Source of the DNA: Hypomyces perniciosus
Lineage: Eukaryota; Ascomycota; Sordariomycetes; Hypocreales; Hypocreaceae
DNA: 64,000 nt
Direction: 5' to 3'
Assembly: GCA_008477525.1 (NCBI GenBank)
Contig: SPDT01000007.1
Location: 2,542,001-2,606,000, forward strand
A program made the translations under genes and the position numbers. The notes below the pieces were generated by a model. The model did not search any database and was not told the origin of the DNA. It was given only the letters and a program-made list of their open reading frames with translations. Below are positions 32,290-45,992 of the stretch, piece after piece (the first letter of the stretch is position 1; every line of letters starts with the position of its first letter).

Positions 32290-35200
32290 CTAACCCTCGC
32301 TCGGATGGCATATCGGACAGCCGCCTCTCACTTTGTCTCTTAGCAGCCTCGCCTTCATGACCTTCATGCCTACCATGTAACGACCCCCTTCTTCGGCCCC
32401 TCGCCCAAGGTCGACATCAACCTTTCTACCTTTATGCAGCATCTCAAGCAAGTGGCTCACGTGAAACACATGCCCACATGCGAATCCCAGTAAAGTCTCC
32501 ATCTCGTACTCCGTAAATGCCTCAAGGCAGCTTGCGCACTGGCCCGGTTGTGGTGTCTTATCATCGGTGCTCTCAACCACCACCTTCTCATCAGACATAT
32601 CCTGTGTGTTATCTTTAACAACATTATTCTCCATCTCTTCGTTGGGCTGTGCCGCAACTTCGAATTTTATTCCCCTGCGCTGTCCCGTCCGGAGCTCATT
32701 CTGTGCCGCGGCAACTTCGCTGCGCAAAACGGTTGCAACACCGGAGCTAATACTGTGCTGCAGCTCATGCTCCTTCATCATGTGAATGAGGCCTTCCCTT
32801 AGTCCTTGAATTTCAAGGCCTTCTGGGATTCGTCGGACCAAGGCGATTGGATTGATAGTGGTACCGACTTGTTCCAGAAGCGCTCGAATAAAACTTGGCT
32901 TGTCCATGCTGTAGTTGAGAAGATCCTCCCATAAGTCAGGATCATCCTGTTCCTTGACAAATTCAATCGCCTTATTGACATCATTTAAGCGGTCGATGAT
33001 GAGGTACAAAGCACGTTTCATCTGCCCTGTCTTGGAGTACAGATACACCAGCTCATCGTAGAATGAAAAAAGTTCGCACTCTTGAACAGCCTATAGAAAG
33101 TCAGCATGAATGAGCTTTTAGAAAAAAAAACATAATGACCTAGAAAGCCAAACCTTTTCAAACGCGTACGAGGTGGAAGTTTTCAGAAATTCCATGAGAA
33201 GTAGCCTGTCATATATAGCGAATAGATGAACGGCAAGATCCGCAAAGTTGTCCACTAATGACTGACTGTCCATGACCAGCCTGTCGATGTTTTCTCCTGA
33301 GTGCTCCATGATGCCCTCACCTCTCCATAGCCCTCTTAAATAGAAGAGTAAGTACAGGTCAGGTCCTTTTGCTTGAAGCTGCTCGACAACAACCTCTGGT
33401 CGCACAAGGCCGTGCTGTGCCTCGTCTACCAACAAGGTGATGGCTTCTGACGTAGCGACAGCGAGCTCACGCTCAGTCATGTAGTTGAGCCGCTCCGGCG
33501 GTACTCTGAGCCCGATAAACCCTGGAATATCGTCTGTCACTGCATCCGCAAGGTGATTTTCCCCGATAAGTCGGAAAGCAGAATCTGCGTCCTGAAGTTT
33601 TATATAGCATTTTAGCGCATCACGGTGTCGCCCGCCAGCTTCGTGCAGCTTGGCTAAGCTCTCCATGACAATTCGCCAATCGCGCCCCTTTTCACCATTC
33701 TCGACGCTATTTTCACGGACGTCGCGGTATTTGAGTTGGTTTTCGAGGGCTGTGGTGATGGCACGGACATCGAAGAGATTGGTTGGCCAATGTTCAAGCA
33801 ATTCTCTGAATCGGGGCTTGTCTGTCTTGATGTAATGACCGAGAACTACCTCATAGATTGTCGTAGGCAACGGCGGCTGCATTGGCTTCGATGGGATGTA
33901 CTTCGTAATATCGTCAAATTTGTTTGCGCCAGCAAATGTCCACACCCACTTCTCCCATCGATCAGGAGTCGTAAGAACCTTTCCGCAAACCTGGCCAGCC
34001 GTTGCCCAATCACCTTCATCAATGAGTTCCCGAATCCACAGCTCGCCAATCCGCCTCTTCTCTTTCTCGGCAGAAGAGTATAGGTTCTTCTGGGGGCCGT
34101 CAATAATGGATTCGTCGTCGAAGAAGTCGTCACCTCGGCCCGGATGCTTGGATGGCGTTGGAGGGCCAGGCTCAACAGCGTTTTCAACAGCAACCAAGAC
34201 CTCAGGGTTCTCGTCCAGAAGTTCCCAGGCTTGTTGGTACTGCTCACGCTCCAGTAACCAAGCAAGATGGTCAGAGAGGTCGCGCTTGGTCCCAACAATA
34301 CAGTCATAGGGGCTGTGAATAAAAATCTTGGATCCTGGTTTGGAAAGACTGGGGTGAACGGTTTGGAACTTAGCCCTTAGTCCTGCTCGAATCGTGTCGG
34401 CGGTGCTTCCATGTCTAGAGCTAGCAGTGCCGTCTTCACCACTGTCCCTACTTATGATACTCGCCCCCGAACTAAACAAGGACTTCGGGTTAATGGCAAC
34501 GTTCCACATTTCTGATCCGATTCCAGCGAGTGCTTCCAATGCTCCCTTCGAAGATGCTACCACAGATGCAGCATTACGGGCGGGCAGGACGCTCATGTGG
34601 TAATCGCCTGCGGAAAGTCTCTCAAAACGGCTGATGCTGAGGCTATGCCTATCAGCTTCGACCTGGGATTTCAGATCGATGAGTCTCAGTTCTGGAGGCT
34701 GATTATTTAGACGTCGCCGTTTGCCCCCCAAGAGTTCGCTTTCTGTAGATCCTGTTGACGACTTGGATTTATGCTTCTTTGAGGTTCCCTGGGTCTTTGA
34801 TGAAGGGACTGCATCGTCTTCCTCGGCGTTATCTTCGTCGTCTGGTGAACAAAATGCAAGAACCAGTAATTGGTTTTGGGTATATAATGAAATTCCCGAA
34901 ATAATGCAATCCGTGTGAAGACTGGAGCATGTTAGCGTACCGTCAATCTGGGCTGGAAATGGGCGACACTTGCATCTTGACTATTTCTGCTCGTGCAGCA
35001 GTCTTTTCGCCAACATTCCTACCAGAGCCAACACTTCCAGGATGGACATGGATAATCCACATTGTTCCTCCCCAGCCGACAAGAAGTCTTTCAATGTTTT
35101 TTTTGCTTGGCGTTGCCTGTTCTCCCAGTCTATCCATGGTCGGGAAACCAACATCATCGTGAGAAGTTTGTTCAGACTCATCGCTTTCAACAGCCTTCTC

Positions 35201-36509
35201 ATCTATCCATTCAGCTCGGCCTTTCCAGACACTCGCCATGGTTTCCCACTGGCTTGTCTGTGGTCTGTCAATATGACCGATTCGTTTCCATGCATCTTCG
35301 GCCTCTGTGCTGTCAAGATGTAGTTTTGTTCGCATGATCTTGATGCCATGCTCATTCAGCCAGACAACATACTTTCCTGACAGAGACCATTTGATAGCAT
35401 TAATCGTTCCCTCTCCGGAATGCAGGACTGTATCCTTTCCCCCATTGTTCTTCATGCCGATACTTGCAAGCCAATCGGACGCCACGGCAGCCGCCGTGGC
35501 AATTGTCGTAGACGTGCTTCGACCTGGACCACCGCCCACAGTAAGAATAAGCTGACCAGCTAAGCCGCCAGATAAATATGTTCTATCAGTTTTGTATTCT
35601 GGTGACAAAGCTACCGCCTGCACAGGCCGGGCAAAGTTTCGCAGCTGGACATCCTTCATATCGATCAATGATTGGACGCAGACATTACCGTCCATTGAGG
35701 AAGTGGCGATATATATATCGTTCGACGCTGTCTTTGGTACTTGTAGTATCTCTCTAGGCCGCCTTGACGCCGCGACAGGGGAGGCTTCTGATTGCCGAGA
35801 GGCTGGCCGGGCTTGAGCTGTCTGTGTCCGCTGGAGCTGGAGCTGGAGCGCTTCCGGCTTCTCGTTTGGCAGGGGAGGAGGATAGGGCGATATCGATATT
35901 GATGTAACGGAAGCTGAGTGCGCGTGGTAGACCCGAAGAGGATTGAAGGTAGGCAGTTGGATAACATGCTGTTCTCAAGTTAGCTGGATAGTCGGTGACT
36001 GAGTTTCCACAAACGCTTACGATATTGCCATTGTGAGTGCCAATAATCTACACATGGTCAGTCAACACAGTTCAATAGATTTGGGGATCTGCCTGGCGCA
36101 CCATCTTGTCACCTGCAACGAGGGAGGCACTGGTCGCATCACCGTTGCGATAAACGGCGCCCAGATTTTGTGTCAATCGAGTAGACTTCAGCTGTGGTTC
36201 GTCATCATCCTCCTCATCCTCATCTTCTGAATCACCTTCATCGTCCTCCTCTTCCTCGTCGTCGTCATCATCGTCTTCCTCATGGGGTTCTACCTGACCA
36301 GCTTGTTCCGCCCTGCCGACCAGCTCATCCTCTGCTCCTCCGTCCCCGACTGGCTTCTCTGCCTCATCCTGGACAGATTCTCTGCTTCCAGCTGCGTCAG
36401 CTGCGTCAGCCACATCAGGTTTGCCGCTCGGCGCGTTGGATGCTGTTGTTTCAGGGAGCTGTAGATGTTGTTCCTGCCCATCGTCCTGCTGGGGCGACCG
36501 GTCCGTCAT
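32290..36509 (-). CDS. VPS41: HOPS complex subunit Vps41
   Basis: Five exons, 36102-36509, 36021-36047 (a 27-nt micro-exon encoding IIGTHNGNI), 34968-35968, 33154-34921 and 32290-33090. The total is 4005 nt, 1334 residues. The N-terminus is acidic and disordered (runs of Asp/Glu around residues 75-110). A WD40-type propeller follows (IIGTHNGN, VTSISISP, DIYIATSSMDGNVCV, TYLSGGLAGQLI). Next comes the clathrin-heavy-chain repeat region (AWLLEREQYQQAWELL to DVNKAIEFVKEQDDPDLWEDLL). The C-terminal RING-H2 pattern reads CASCLEAF, CGHVFHVSHLL and CPIC. Vps41 tethers late endosomes/AP-3 vesicles to the vacuole. Intron 3 (34922-34967) needs a weak GTCGCC donor to keep frame; the neighbouring GTGTCG donor would break it. 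Confidence 0.92.
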
Positions 36510-36961
36510 TGCGACAGCTGGAGATGGGGCATTCTGGGTATCAAGACGATCCTTAGCTGCAGCGAAGTCGGAGCACGCCGCATATGGCTGCTCGACGAAG
36601 TAGAAGCTTCAGGGCGGGAGGCGGGAGGCGGCAGCGGAGCGTTGGGATGCTGTGTTGAGGGATGCGATACTTCGGAGCTACGTCACGAGAGCTGTAGGGG
36701 ACCTGGACCGCTCGTTGATCCCCAATGGAAATCCACCCCCACTATAACCTTTGGCCCGCCCACCGCTGCTGCACCACCAACCACGCGTCGACACGCGATA
36801 TTCGTGATTGAAGCTTCAGAAAAGTCGGATGCCATGTCTTTGGAGTAGCGCAGCGCGTGCTTGCCACAGAATGATGCACAAGGGGCGATGCATCAACTAA
36901 GCTGCACCGCTAACTGATACGAACACCGTCTGCCAACGGCCTATGGAGCTGCTAATCCAGC
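36510..36961. promoter_or_regulatory. divergent promoter region of VPS41 and APC1
   Basis: 452 bases between two start codons pointing away from each other, without another gene. The interval must hold both promoters. No TATA box of clear form was seen, as is common for housekeeping genes. Confidence 0.6.
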
Positions 36962-39900
36962 ATGGCGTCCGTCCAATCCTTGGGGCTGCATCAGCCCTCA
37001 GGGCTTCGGTATGCAATTGACGAGCAGTTGCTGCCTCCAAACGCATCTGCCTCGTCGTATACGTGGGACATCTTCACCGAGGACAGGAACCAGGAACAAA
37101 TAGAGGACGAACTGCTCACCACGGAGAGATGTGTTGTGTGGTCTCGGGGGCGCATCTTCCGCAAGGCCTTCAAGTTTGATATCGAAAAGGAACCGATTAC
37201 TCAGGCTCTTCTGACTTACTTTCCAACGTCCGAGGATGAAAATGCCGACCGCAAGGCTGCCGCCTCCAAGGGCTCCAACTCTTCGTCTCTGGAGAAAGGC
37301 CTCGTTGTCTTCCTCAAGACCCAGGCCCATATCTATATGCTGTCAGGGACGAGCCATGTAGTTCACATGCCATTCGAAGTCGAATCCGCTTGCGCCGCCC
37401 CTGTCGGTGTCCTCATACAGACGAAGCAAAAGGCAGAAAACATGGCCCCCATTGCCCTCAAGTTCCCCCGAGTGCCACCCAACTCTTTCGTGTCGTCCCA
37501 ATTAACTGCCTTCAACAGCTCCCAACAGACCGCGTTCTCTGTGGAAGGTCTTGGGAAGCCAAAGTCGCTACATCTCGGGCTGAGCTCGACCCTGGAGAAT
37601 ATGTGGGATGCACCATTGGAACAGCCGGAGTCTCACTGGCCTCGACTCGTCGCCCTGACAGATCCCCTTTTAGACATTGGGCTAGTCGTGACGGATTCTG
37701 AAAAAAAGGCCACAAAGGGAACTCGAAAAAAGACTCCAAAAAAGCACTCTTTTCTGGATTCCGCCGAGGAGATACTCCATGTGGAGGAAATCGTGGTGCC
37801 TGGGACCTCATCCCAGCTCGCACATGAGCCCTTGATTCTTGGCCTCACTATTAATCGTGAAGCCAATTCCTACTCTCTCTGGCGGCTGACATATTTAGAT
37901 CACGAAGATCCATTCATCAAGCGCAACAAGACACCTACTACAAAGACCTCTAGGCGTCGAAGCTCCATGCAACCAGGATTTGCTAGTGGTGCCTCAACTC
38001 CTGTACAAGCAAACTTTCGAGACAGCTTCGGTGCCCCCCTTCCTGGGAAACGGTCGCGCAAGAGTGAGAAAGTGGACAAGCCTCTGGACTTGGTTTCTTC
38101 ACTCGAGAAACAAGACAAGGAGGTTACTGGTGTGACACGGAGGAGTTCTCGAAGATTGAGTTCCATGTTGGCTCGAGCAGACTTATCTGCGTCCTATGAA
38201 AGATCTGTTTATCCCGAACAGGCACCAATGACTGGAGGCATGTCCTCGAAACGGCACGATTCCCTTGGTGGTCATCACGGTCGCTCAAGTTCTGCCTTCG
38301 TTAATCAAATCCATCCTAGTCTTGGTAGTCTTCTAGAGGCGCCTTTAGACATGGGTCTCGATGAGGGTTTGCATAACATACGACTTGATGACCACGAATT
38401 CGACGGCCTCCAACATGAGATGTTATTCACAAAAATCCACACCATCCCCGTAGACAGCTCGAACGTTCGCTATTCAGCATCTGGCCGGGCTGCTCGCAGT
38501 CAGTCCAAAGTCTTCATCCTCGTAGCGCCACCTTTTGCTACGGATGACCACCAAACCGGGCAGTTGCTTATTGGTATCCAAGAGTCTGCAGAAAAACGTC
38601 TCCAGTTAATCACTCTACACCTGAGACTACAGCAGAGGTTTGACCTTGCCGTCAAAGCAGGGAGAAAAGAACCCAAGGGAGCTGCAACCGTTTCCATACT
38701 ACCTGGAGAGCTGCGAAGAGCACAAAATGTGGTAGATTCCTGCAAGGTCGCTGACGGGGATCAATCCGTTATCCTCGTACTGTCCGAGTCCATGGATGGC
38801 CGCCATGAACTGAGCACACAGGCACCTTGGAGCGAATTAACTAAACTTTCTCTGTCTCTGTTGTTTGTTGATGATACGAAAAGCCTTCAGTACCGCGGCA
38901 GGACAGTCGATCGCGATATTGGGCAGAGGAAGAGCGAGGTTATGGACCTCACCAATGGCAGTATTGTTGGAATTTGTCACCCTCGACATCGCGGCGTTGT
39001 TGATGTAGTAGACACTCAGGGGCGTCTTCATCAACTGAGAATCCAGCTCCAGCCAACATCTCCCCAGGTCGACAAGATTCTAAACGTCTGTAGAAGCACC
39101 TTGCCAGATTCACTTGGTGAGCGTATTCATGCAGGGTGGGTGCATGTCATGCAATGGCTCCATGGTCAGGGCGAGGTTGTCGTTGATATGGAATGGTCAG
39201 CTGTGACCATCCTACTCCTGGCACTGTTTCTGAATCTTGACCGACCCGAACTTCAAACCTTCGCAACCGAGCGACTTCCAATCCGCAAGAGGAGACATCG
39301 CTCTGGCTCGTTTGCCTCTATCAGAGATTCCGATGATTGGAAAATGCTGGAGAAAGGTGAAGCCGCCAACTCTTTGGGCTGCCCTGTGTGGATGATGAAT
39401 CGCGGATGGGAGTGGGCACTTGATGAGGGCATGGAAGATGCTGCATCAACTAGCGGAACCCATGGCTCTGGCACAAGATTCATTTCAAGACATGTCGTAC
39501 TGGCTAAAGAATATATGAATTCATCCTTTGGCGTGAATGCCTTGGGGCCCTCCGGATACTTACCGACCTCGCTTGGTAAGAGCTCCGAGGAAGCCCGAAG
39601 AAAGGCCGCGGTCGATATCTTCATGGCCTTGCATCTACTTCTAGAGGAACAAAAGTTGGACATTATGTCCGCTGAGTACATGCCATCTGGCCGAGCCGAC
39701 TTCCGGGTCATCTTATACCAGGTCGCAAAATGGCTGAAATGGGGCAGTTTTTCATTCGTTTACGAGCTGGGAATACAGGAAGACGTTGATCCACGTCACG
39801 ATCTAGGTATTTAAGCACCATCCTCCCCCCTATTGATAGTGAAGATGTTAACGTGTCCACAGAGCTGGATCTCAAACCGCCAATTCCTGAGCCACCAGCC

Positions 39901-42900
39901 AGGCCAGACGTGCTCGAGTGGATTCAATCTCGCTTCGCAGGGCTTCGTGGGAATCACTACCTCACCACAGCGGATATTTACTACTCCGGATCCCGTCTAT
40001 CTGAGGCTGAGAAGATGCTGGATAGTCGCTGGGATTCCATTCTTCCTCGAAGCCTCATGTTCAGACGGTTCTTCAAGGTCGTAAAACCCAACTCCACAGC
40101 TGTTCAAATGGTGGAAGCAATGCGTGATTGTGGCTTGAATAGCCACGTGCTTGAAACTCTCCCAGAAGCGGTCCTTGTGCCTCTACAAGATGCCATATCG
40201 CTATGTCAACCTCATCCACCATCATCCTGGTCGGATGATCTTCTAGAGTTGGTAAAGCGTACTGATATTAGTCTTATTCTTGCCCCAAAGAAGCGCTCCC
40301 GTCCTGCTATGTCGAGTATCCTAGTAAGTGATCATATTTCCCTCCCCTCGTGGAATCTAAGTGGCTAACAGGCCAGACACCTACACACACCGCGAGTTGG
40401 GATTTCCGGCTGCTTTGTGAAAGTGTTGAGCAGACGAACAACCAAGGTTACGATGAAGGCGAAGGAACAGAGCGTCAAGCAGTCATACGTGCACTGTTCA
40501 AGGACGATCGCCGCCTCAACGAAGCTCAAGATCTGTTGTCAACCCATAAAGTAAGAGTGATTCGCCTAGAGCAAGAGCCTGGCTTGTCTGAGAGCGAGTA
40601 TTTGGAGAAACAAAAGGAGTTTGTTTCGAAGATCGCTACTGGGACTTTGGCGATCCCAGCTGGACGAGGCCTGTTGTACTACAGCCTACGTTTTCCCTTG
40701 ATCACGCAAAAGTTCCACATAGGGGGCTTCAATCTGAACTGCATTGTCAAGCCTACAAACGTTACCGTTGGTGTCGACAAGTCATTATTCACGGAAGAGA
40801 AGGTTTGTTGGGGTTTCTTTCACCAAGGAGTTGCTGCGGGTCTTGCAATTTCACCGCAGGCAAAAGGAATTGATACTTCATGGATCTTATACAACAAACC
40901 AGGCCAAGAACTCAGTAATCGACACGCCGGGTTCCTCCTGGCTCTTGGGCTGAATGGTCACCTTAAAGACGTTGCAAAATGGGTCGCCTTCAAATATCTC
41001 ACGCCGAAGCACACGATGACCTCTATTGGCCTGCTCTTAGGGCTCGCGGCTTCATATATGGGCACCATGGACTCTCTCATAACTCGACTCCTCTCTGTCC
41101 ATGCCACCCGTATGCTCCCACGTGGTGCAGCTGAGCTCAATCTATCGCCTCTTACACAGACATCTGGAATAATGGGCATCGGTCTCCTGTATTGCGGCAG
41201 TCAACATCGACGCATGAGCGAGATCATGCTCTCAGAAATTGAGCATGTAGAGGATGAGGACGAGGAAGAGCCACTGCGGAGTGAATGCTATCGCTTAGCA
41301 GCCGGCTTTGCTCTAGGTTTCATCAACCTGGGCAAGGGTAATGATCTGAAGGGTCTACACGACATGCGGCTTACAGAGAAGCTCATCACCCATGCCACTG
41401 CGACTAAGAACGTTGAGATTGTGCATGTGCTAGACCGGGCATCGGCTGGCGCGGTCATGGCAATCGCGCTCATATTCATGAAATCGGAAGACCAGATTGT
41501 AGCGCGCAAAATCGATATACCCGATTCCGTGCTCCAGTTCGATTATGTCCGTCCTGACATTCTGCTTCTTCGAACGCTAGCAAAGAACCTCATCCTTTGG
41601 TCCAAGGTCGAGCCAACGTTTGCCTGGATCCAGAAGAACCTCCCGGCTCCATACCGCACGCGTCATAAACTCCATAGCATGGCCAAGCTACGGTCCAACG
41701 ATCTTCCATTTTTCAGTATTTTGACTGGACTCTGTTTTTCCATTGCTCTGCGCTTTTCAGGAAGTGCTTCACCAAAAGTGCGAGATTTGTTGCTGCACTA
41801 TTTAGATCAATTCATGCGTATCGCCAGTCTTCCAGCAACACCAAGGGCACACCCTGATGCTGCTCCGCTATATGATGAAGAACTCGCACGCAGCAACGCT
41901 CGCATGTGTCAGGATGTTCTAGCCATTTCTTGCTCCATTGTAATGGCCGGCACTGGCGATATTCCTGTCCTTCGTCGACTGCGAGCTCTTCATGGCAAGG
42001 ATGACCCTGATACGCCCTATGGCTCTCATCTTGCAGCCCATCTTGCCATAGGGGCTCTATTCCTTGGCTGTGGAACCGCTACTTTTGGCTCCAGCAACAT
42101 CGCCATTGCAGCCTTGTTGGTGGCCTTCTACCCTATCTTACCGGTTAATGTTATGGACAACCGATCACACCTTCAGGCCTTCAGGCACTTTTGGGTTCTG
42201 GCTGCGGAACAACGCTGTCTTGTTGCCAAAGATGTTCTCACGGGGCAGCCTGTTTCTGTGCCCGTGTATATAAAGATGTGGCCAGGCTCATCCATGGAAC
42301 CTGTATTGTACAGAACCACGCCGTGTCTACTGCCTCCCTTGGATCAGATTTCGAGTGTTTCTACAGCATGTGGACCTCAGTTCTGGGACGTGGAACTTGA
42401 CTTTTCCAACGAGAAACTCAGAAAATCATTTGCCCAAACACAGAGTTTGTACTTACGGCGGCGACCACCACGTGAAGGTGCATTCACCTCAACGCTCAGA
42501 GCACTCGGGGAGGATGGCAAGGGGAAAAACCCGCTGGGATGGGTGCTTGGCTTGGATGCTCTGCAAGGGTTAAGCTATGCAGAGAAGGCAGCCATGTTAG
42601 ATACAGGCGACGAAGAGCAAGGAGGTGTTGGGGGCGCTGTAGACGTGAGACTGGAGGTGGAGCGAGGAATCATGGACGGCGGCGATAGGGAGCGTCTTGA
42701 AGGTGCCAGACTGTTGTTCGAATGGGGCGATGTGCGAGATCGTCTCCGCCAGTCCTCGGCGGCTGATGTTTCGGACAGCCAGTCCACTGTGAAGGCAGCC
42801 GAGTCATACGAGAAACAGCAAGGCGCTGTCCCTCTAGAACGCGAGGACAGTGATGAGGACAGTGAAGGCGTTTGGTGGGTAAGAGACAGTGCTATTGAAG

Positions 42901-42947
42901 CCCTCAAGGGCAAGGTGTGGTTGGCAGCACGGGAGAATGAGCGATAG
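36962..42947 (+). CDS. APC1: anaphase-promoting complex subunit 1 (BimE-type)
   Basis: Three exons, 36962-39806, 39863-40323 and 40377-42947, totalling 5877 nt, 1958 residues. Introns have GTATTT..CACAG and GTAAGT..GGCCAG ends. The N-terminal WD40/beta-propeller region (VVWSRGRIFRKAFKF, GLVVFLKTQAHIYML, WPRLVALTDPLLDIG) is followed by a Ser/Arg/Lys-rich disordered insert (about residues 245-430). The C-terminal proteasome/cyclosome repeat region reads GLLLGLAASYMGTMDSL, SGIMGIGLLYCGSQHRRM, YRLAAGFALGFINLGKG and AIGALFLGCGTATFG. It is the largest APC/C scaffold subunit and controls exit from mitosis; in Aspergillus nidulans the homologue is BimE. A potential phospho-rich acidic tail (EDSDEDSEG) lies near the C-terminus. 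Length is normal for the fungal protein. Confidence 0.92.
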
Positions 42948-43595
42948 CCTTACGATTATGAGATGCCGCGGTTGCAGCCGAGAGAGCCCCTTTTAGGAGT
43001 TTCGGAGGGAGAGACGAGTTAACAAATGAGTCATGATTATATGTCGAGTTGTAGAAAAAAAAGGAATTCATAGTTGACTGCTCATTATGGATACCTATCA
43101 CCATGAATATTTGACACAACATCAAGGAGCCACCAAGACTCTTCACTCTTCCACAAGAACAACACGACAAGGTGGATTCATACATCGTAAATTTATCGAT
43201 TTCACACAAAGAATTCCATTATCCCCTGCCTCCAAGATTCATCTTGCCTATTTTATCCGAATAAACGCCATGCAATGCAAACCGCATCACCAGAGATACT
43301 ATGATATAAACAGGGCTGCCGCCAGTCTAGCGCTTTCTCTTGTTCCCTTGTTTCCGCCAGTTTTTCTTCTCTGTAAAAAGAAAACCAACGTCCGCAATGG
43401 GAACAGCCCAAATGTTTGCTTTCCCCCCACGCTTGCTTTCATTCTCCCGGGTAAAATGAGGCCAGCATTAACCCCCCTTTTATCCCTTCATTCATTTGTA
43501 AGGATCCATCTCTGGTTGAGTTTCGTTTGCCATGTGTGTTGTTTGGGTGGGTGAGTGTTCCGTTTACATCAGTTAGCAACCGCCGCTGGGCCAAT
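42948..43595. other. convergent intergenic region
   Basis: About 650 bases between APC1 (+) and eIF3e (-). An open frame of 155 codons (43087-43554) has no conserved features and is not reported as a gene. Confidence 0.55.
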
Positions 43596-44994
43596 TTATT
43601 TGGAGACCGCTGCGTTCAGAACTTGCGTCCTGAAGAATCCTCCCTTGGTCTTCTCGATGACCTGCTGGTAGACATTGTTGGGAGGGTGGTTCATTATGAC
43701 AGTGCCGTCCTGGCTGTCAATCTTGGCGTCCAGACGTGTTTCCCGGATCAAGTTGACGATCCACTTCTCGCCCTCGTCTGGGTTCAGGCCCAGCTTGGCG
43801 CTCAGATCACGGATGTTCATCCGGCTGAAGATCTTGCAGTAGCTCTCGCAGATTAGGTGTCGGGCGGCACCAACAAACGCATCGGCCGATGAAGCAAGGA
43901 AGAAATCGCTGCGGCACACCTCCTCGGCCAGGCGAAGGGCCTCGCGCGCAGCGTTGAAGTCGTGGGCAATGTACAGGGCATTGACGAACTGCGTGATGGG
44001 GTCGGCGTACTCGTAAGCCTCCTGGCGGACGTAGCGGACGATATCCTTCAGCTGCTTCTGCTGAATGGAGCTGTTCCGTGCACGAGTGCGGCCGGTAATG
44101 ACAGCAGCGATCAAATACCGCAGAATCCACGGGCAAGAGGTCTGGATGGTGTTGATGTAAGCGGCGGAGAAGAACATCTCGAGGATAGGCTCCCGCGCGC
44201 CCTCAAAGTTGAAGAGCGGGAAGAGGGACCAGTGGATAAGCATGGTTCGGTGGTCAAGCTGAGCTCGGGGGTTGTTGAAGAGCCTGGTGTCGATGCCTTC
44301 CCTCACGTTCTTCAGCTCATCAACTGCAGACTCCCAGTTTGTGGACAGGATTTCGGACGCAAGCTTGCCCCATGTCGCCGCGGCGACCTTGTCGTTATCT
44401 GTAGAAAGGACTCTGAATTGGTACAGCATATCGGCAGCAGGGCCGTATTGGCCACATCGGAACTGGAATTGACCAAAGTCATACAGGGCATTGACCATCT
44501 CGGGTGTAACCTAGACGGTATGTCAGTTTTTACCGACCAAGAAGAAAGGACTGCTGCTCTGCTCATGCTTCCAGCAAGTTTCAACGTACTCCGTGTTGGT
44601 TCTTGAGGAACTCCAAGTTGGCAACCTTGTCGCTCCTGAGTCCGTTGACGACCTCATCCTGTGTAAGGAGGTTCGCAATCTTCTCTGTGGCCTTTTCATA
44701 CTTGTCCAGCTGCGCCAGGACATCCTGTCTCTTCTTAATGTACTCAGCCGGTGGGTCGGCCACTCCGTGGAGCTCGCAGTACAGGGTAGCAACGTAATCT
44801 GTCATGTTGGTGTCCTCCAGCAACTGAATTTTCCCTGACAAGATCTTCTTGGCGAGCTCGACGTCGCCCTTTTCCTCGGCCTGGTCGCCCTCGAACTGGA
44901 TAAGCGGGAAGAGCAGATGGCGGCTCAGGTGCGGCGCCACCTTGGCCATGATCGATGAGCCTTCGGCCGGGAGGGCGTTCAAAATATCCTCCAT
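43596..44994 (-). CDS. INT6: eukaryotic translation initiation factor 3 subunit E
   Basis: Two exons, 44590-44994 and 43596-44510 (439 residues), joined across an intron with GTACGT donor and CTAG acceptor. Family features: N-terminal [16 protein letters not shown] helix bundle ([16 protein letters not shown]), [70 protein letters not shown]. The C-terminal PCI domain follows ([25 protein letters not shown].. [13 protein letters not shown]). eIF3e is part of the eIF3 scaffold on the 40S subunit; related to yeast-lacking INT6. The open frame extends upstream to 45135, but the ATG at 44994 gives the family-like N-terminus [14 protein letters not shown]. The gene is divergent from mL49. Confidence 0.94.
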
Positions 44995-45445
44995 GATTGC
45001 GGATTCGGAATCTCGGTCGAAGCGGTTCGTGGGAAAGGAAAGACTCGTCGCTGATTCTGAAGTGTCGCCGTGAATGGAGGGGCAGATTTTTGGCGAATTT
45101 CGCGAATACACAAAGTGGTGTGGGGGTTTGGTCATTGCCGAGGTTTTCCCGCCCGCCTGTCTGGAACGAGGGTGGCTCGCATCATGTGATCTCGAGATTT
45201 TTGGTGAAAGTCAGTTGAAGCTTTAGGTGTGGGATCGCGACAGAACGAAGGAACAGGTTATCAATTGCGCTGGACAGATTGGGATTTCTGCTCTTCAGGG
45301 TTTTTTTTTCGGTTCTTCCATTTATCTTGCATGAACGGCTGGTAGGATCCACCGAATTCGCCAAAGACAATTGCGACAAGACCGCTGCGACTTCAACTTC
45401 TTTCAACATCTTCAACGAGTCTCCAAGGCTCCATTTCTCTTCGCC
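44995..45445. promoter_or_regulatory. divergent promoter region of eIF3e and mL49
   Basis: 451 bases between divergently transcribed cytosolic and mitochondrial translation genes. No TATA box or further gene seen; a T9-type run lies near 45301. Confidence 0.55.
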
Positions 45446-45992
45446 ATGAACTACCTCATCCCACGGGCAATCCCTCTGAGGAGTCAGCCCATTCTCCGAT
45501 CCATAGCATCACGGAATGCTTTCGTCTCGACTATCCAAACCGCTTCCCTCTCCGTCAAGTCCTCGCCCTCGCCCGCCCCGCGGAAACCTAATCCAAACAA
45601 GATTCCTCCCTATCAACGCCCACTCAGCCGTCCTCCCACCCCTCCCCCGACCAAAACCGCCGAGCAGCTCGCCAGCCTATCATATGTCGTCCGTCGCACA
45701 CCGTCCATTGAGTTGCCTGTATACAGGAGCTGGAAGTCTGGGGGCACACGCCAAGTCGTCCTAATAAAAAAGGTCGATGGTGATCGCAGGCGATTGCTAG
45801 AAGAGCTAGTTGAGGATTTGAGCATTGCTAGGGAGGATATACGGATCAACCCAACGACACAACACATAGAATTGAAGGTATGACAACAACAAGTCTATGT
45901 CCTTCTCGGCAAGAACAGAAACTAACATCTATCCACTCCAGGGCGATTACTTCGACAAGGCTAGAGAATGGTTGCTCGAGCGTGGCTTCTAA
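45446..45992 (+). CDS. IMG2: mitochondrial large ribosomal subunit protein mL49
   Basis: Two exons, 45446-45877 and 45942-45992 (160 residues); intron GTATGA..CCAG with an ACTAAC branch site. N-terminal presequence rich in Arg/Ser and free of acids (MNYLIPRAIPLRSQPILRSIASR), then a Pro-rich linker. The mL49/Img2 core follows: SYVVRRTPSIELPVYRSWKSGG, QVVLIKKVDGDRRRLLEELVEDL, ITTQ-type INPTTQHIELKGDYFDKAREWLLERGF. The small last exon encodes the conserved C-terminal GDYFDKAREWLLERGF. Yeast Img2 is a mitoribosome component needed for respiratory growth. Confidence 0.93.

Noticed and set aside
43087..43554. 155-codon frame between APC1 and eIF3e
   Set aside because: Lies in a convergent 3' region and shows no conserved pattern.
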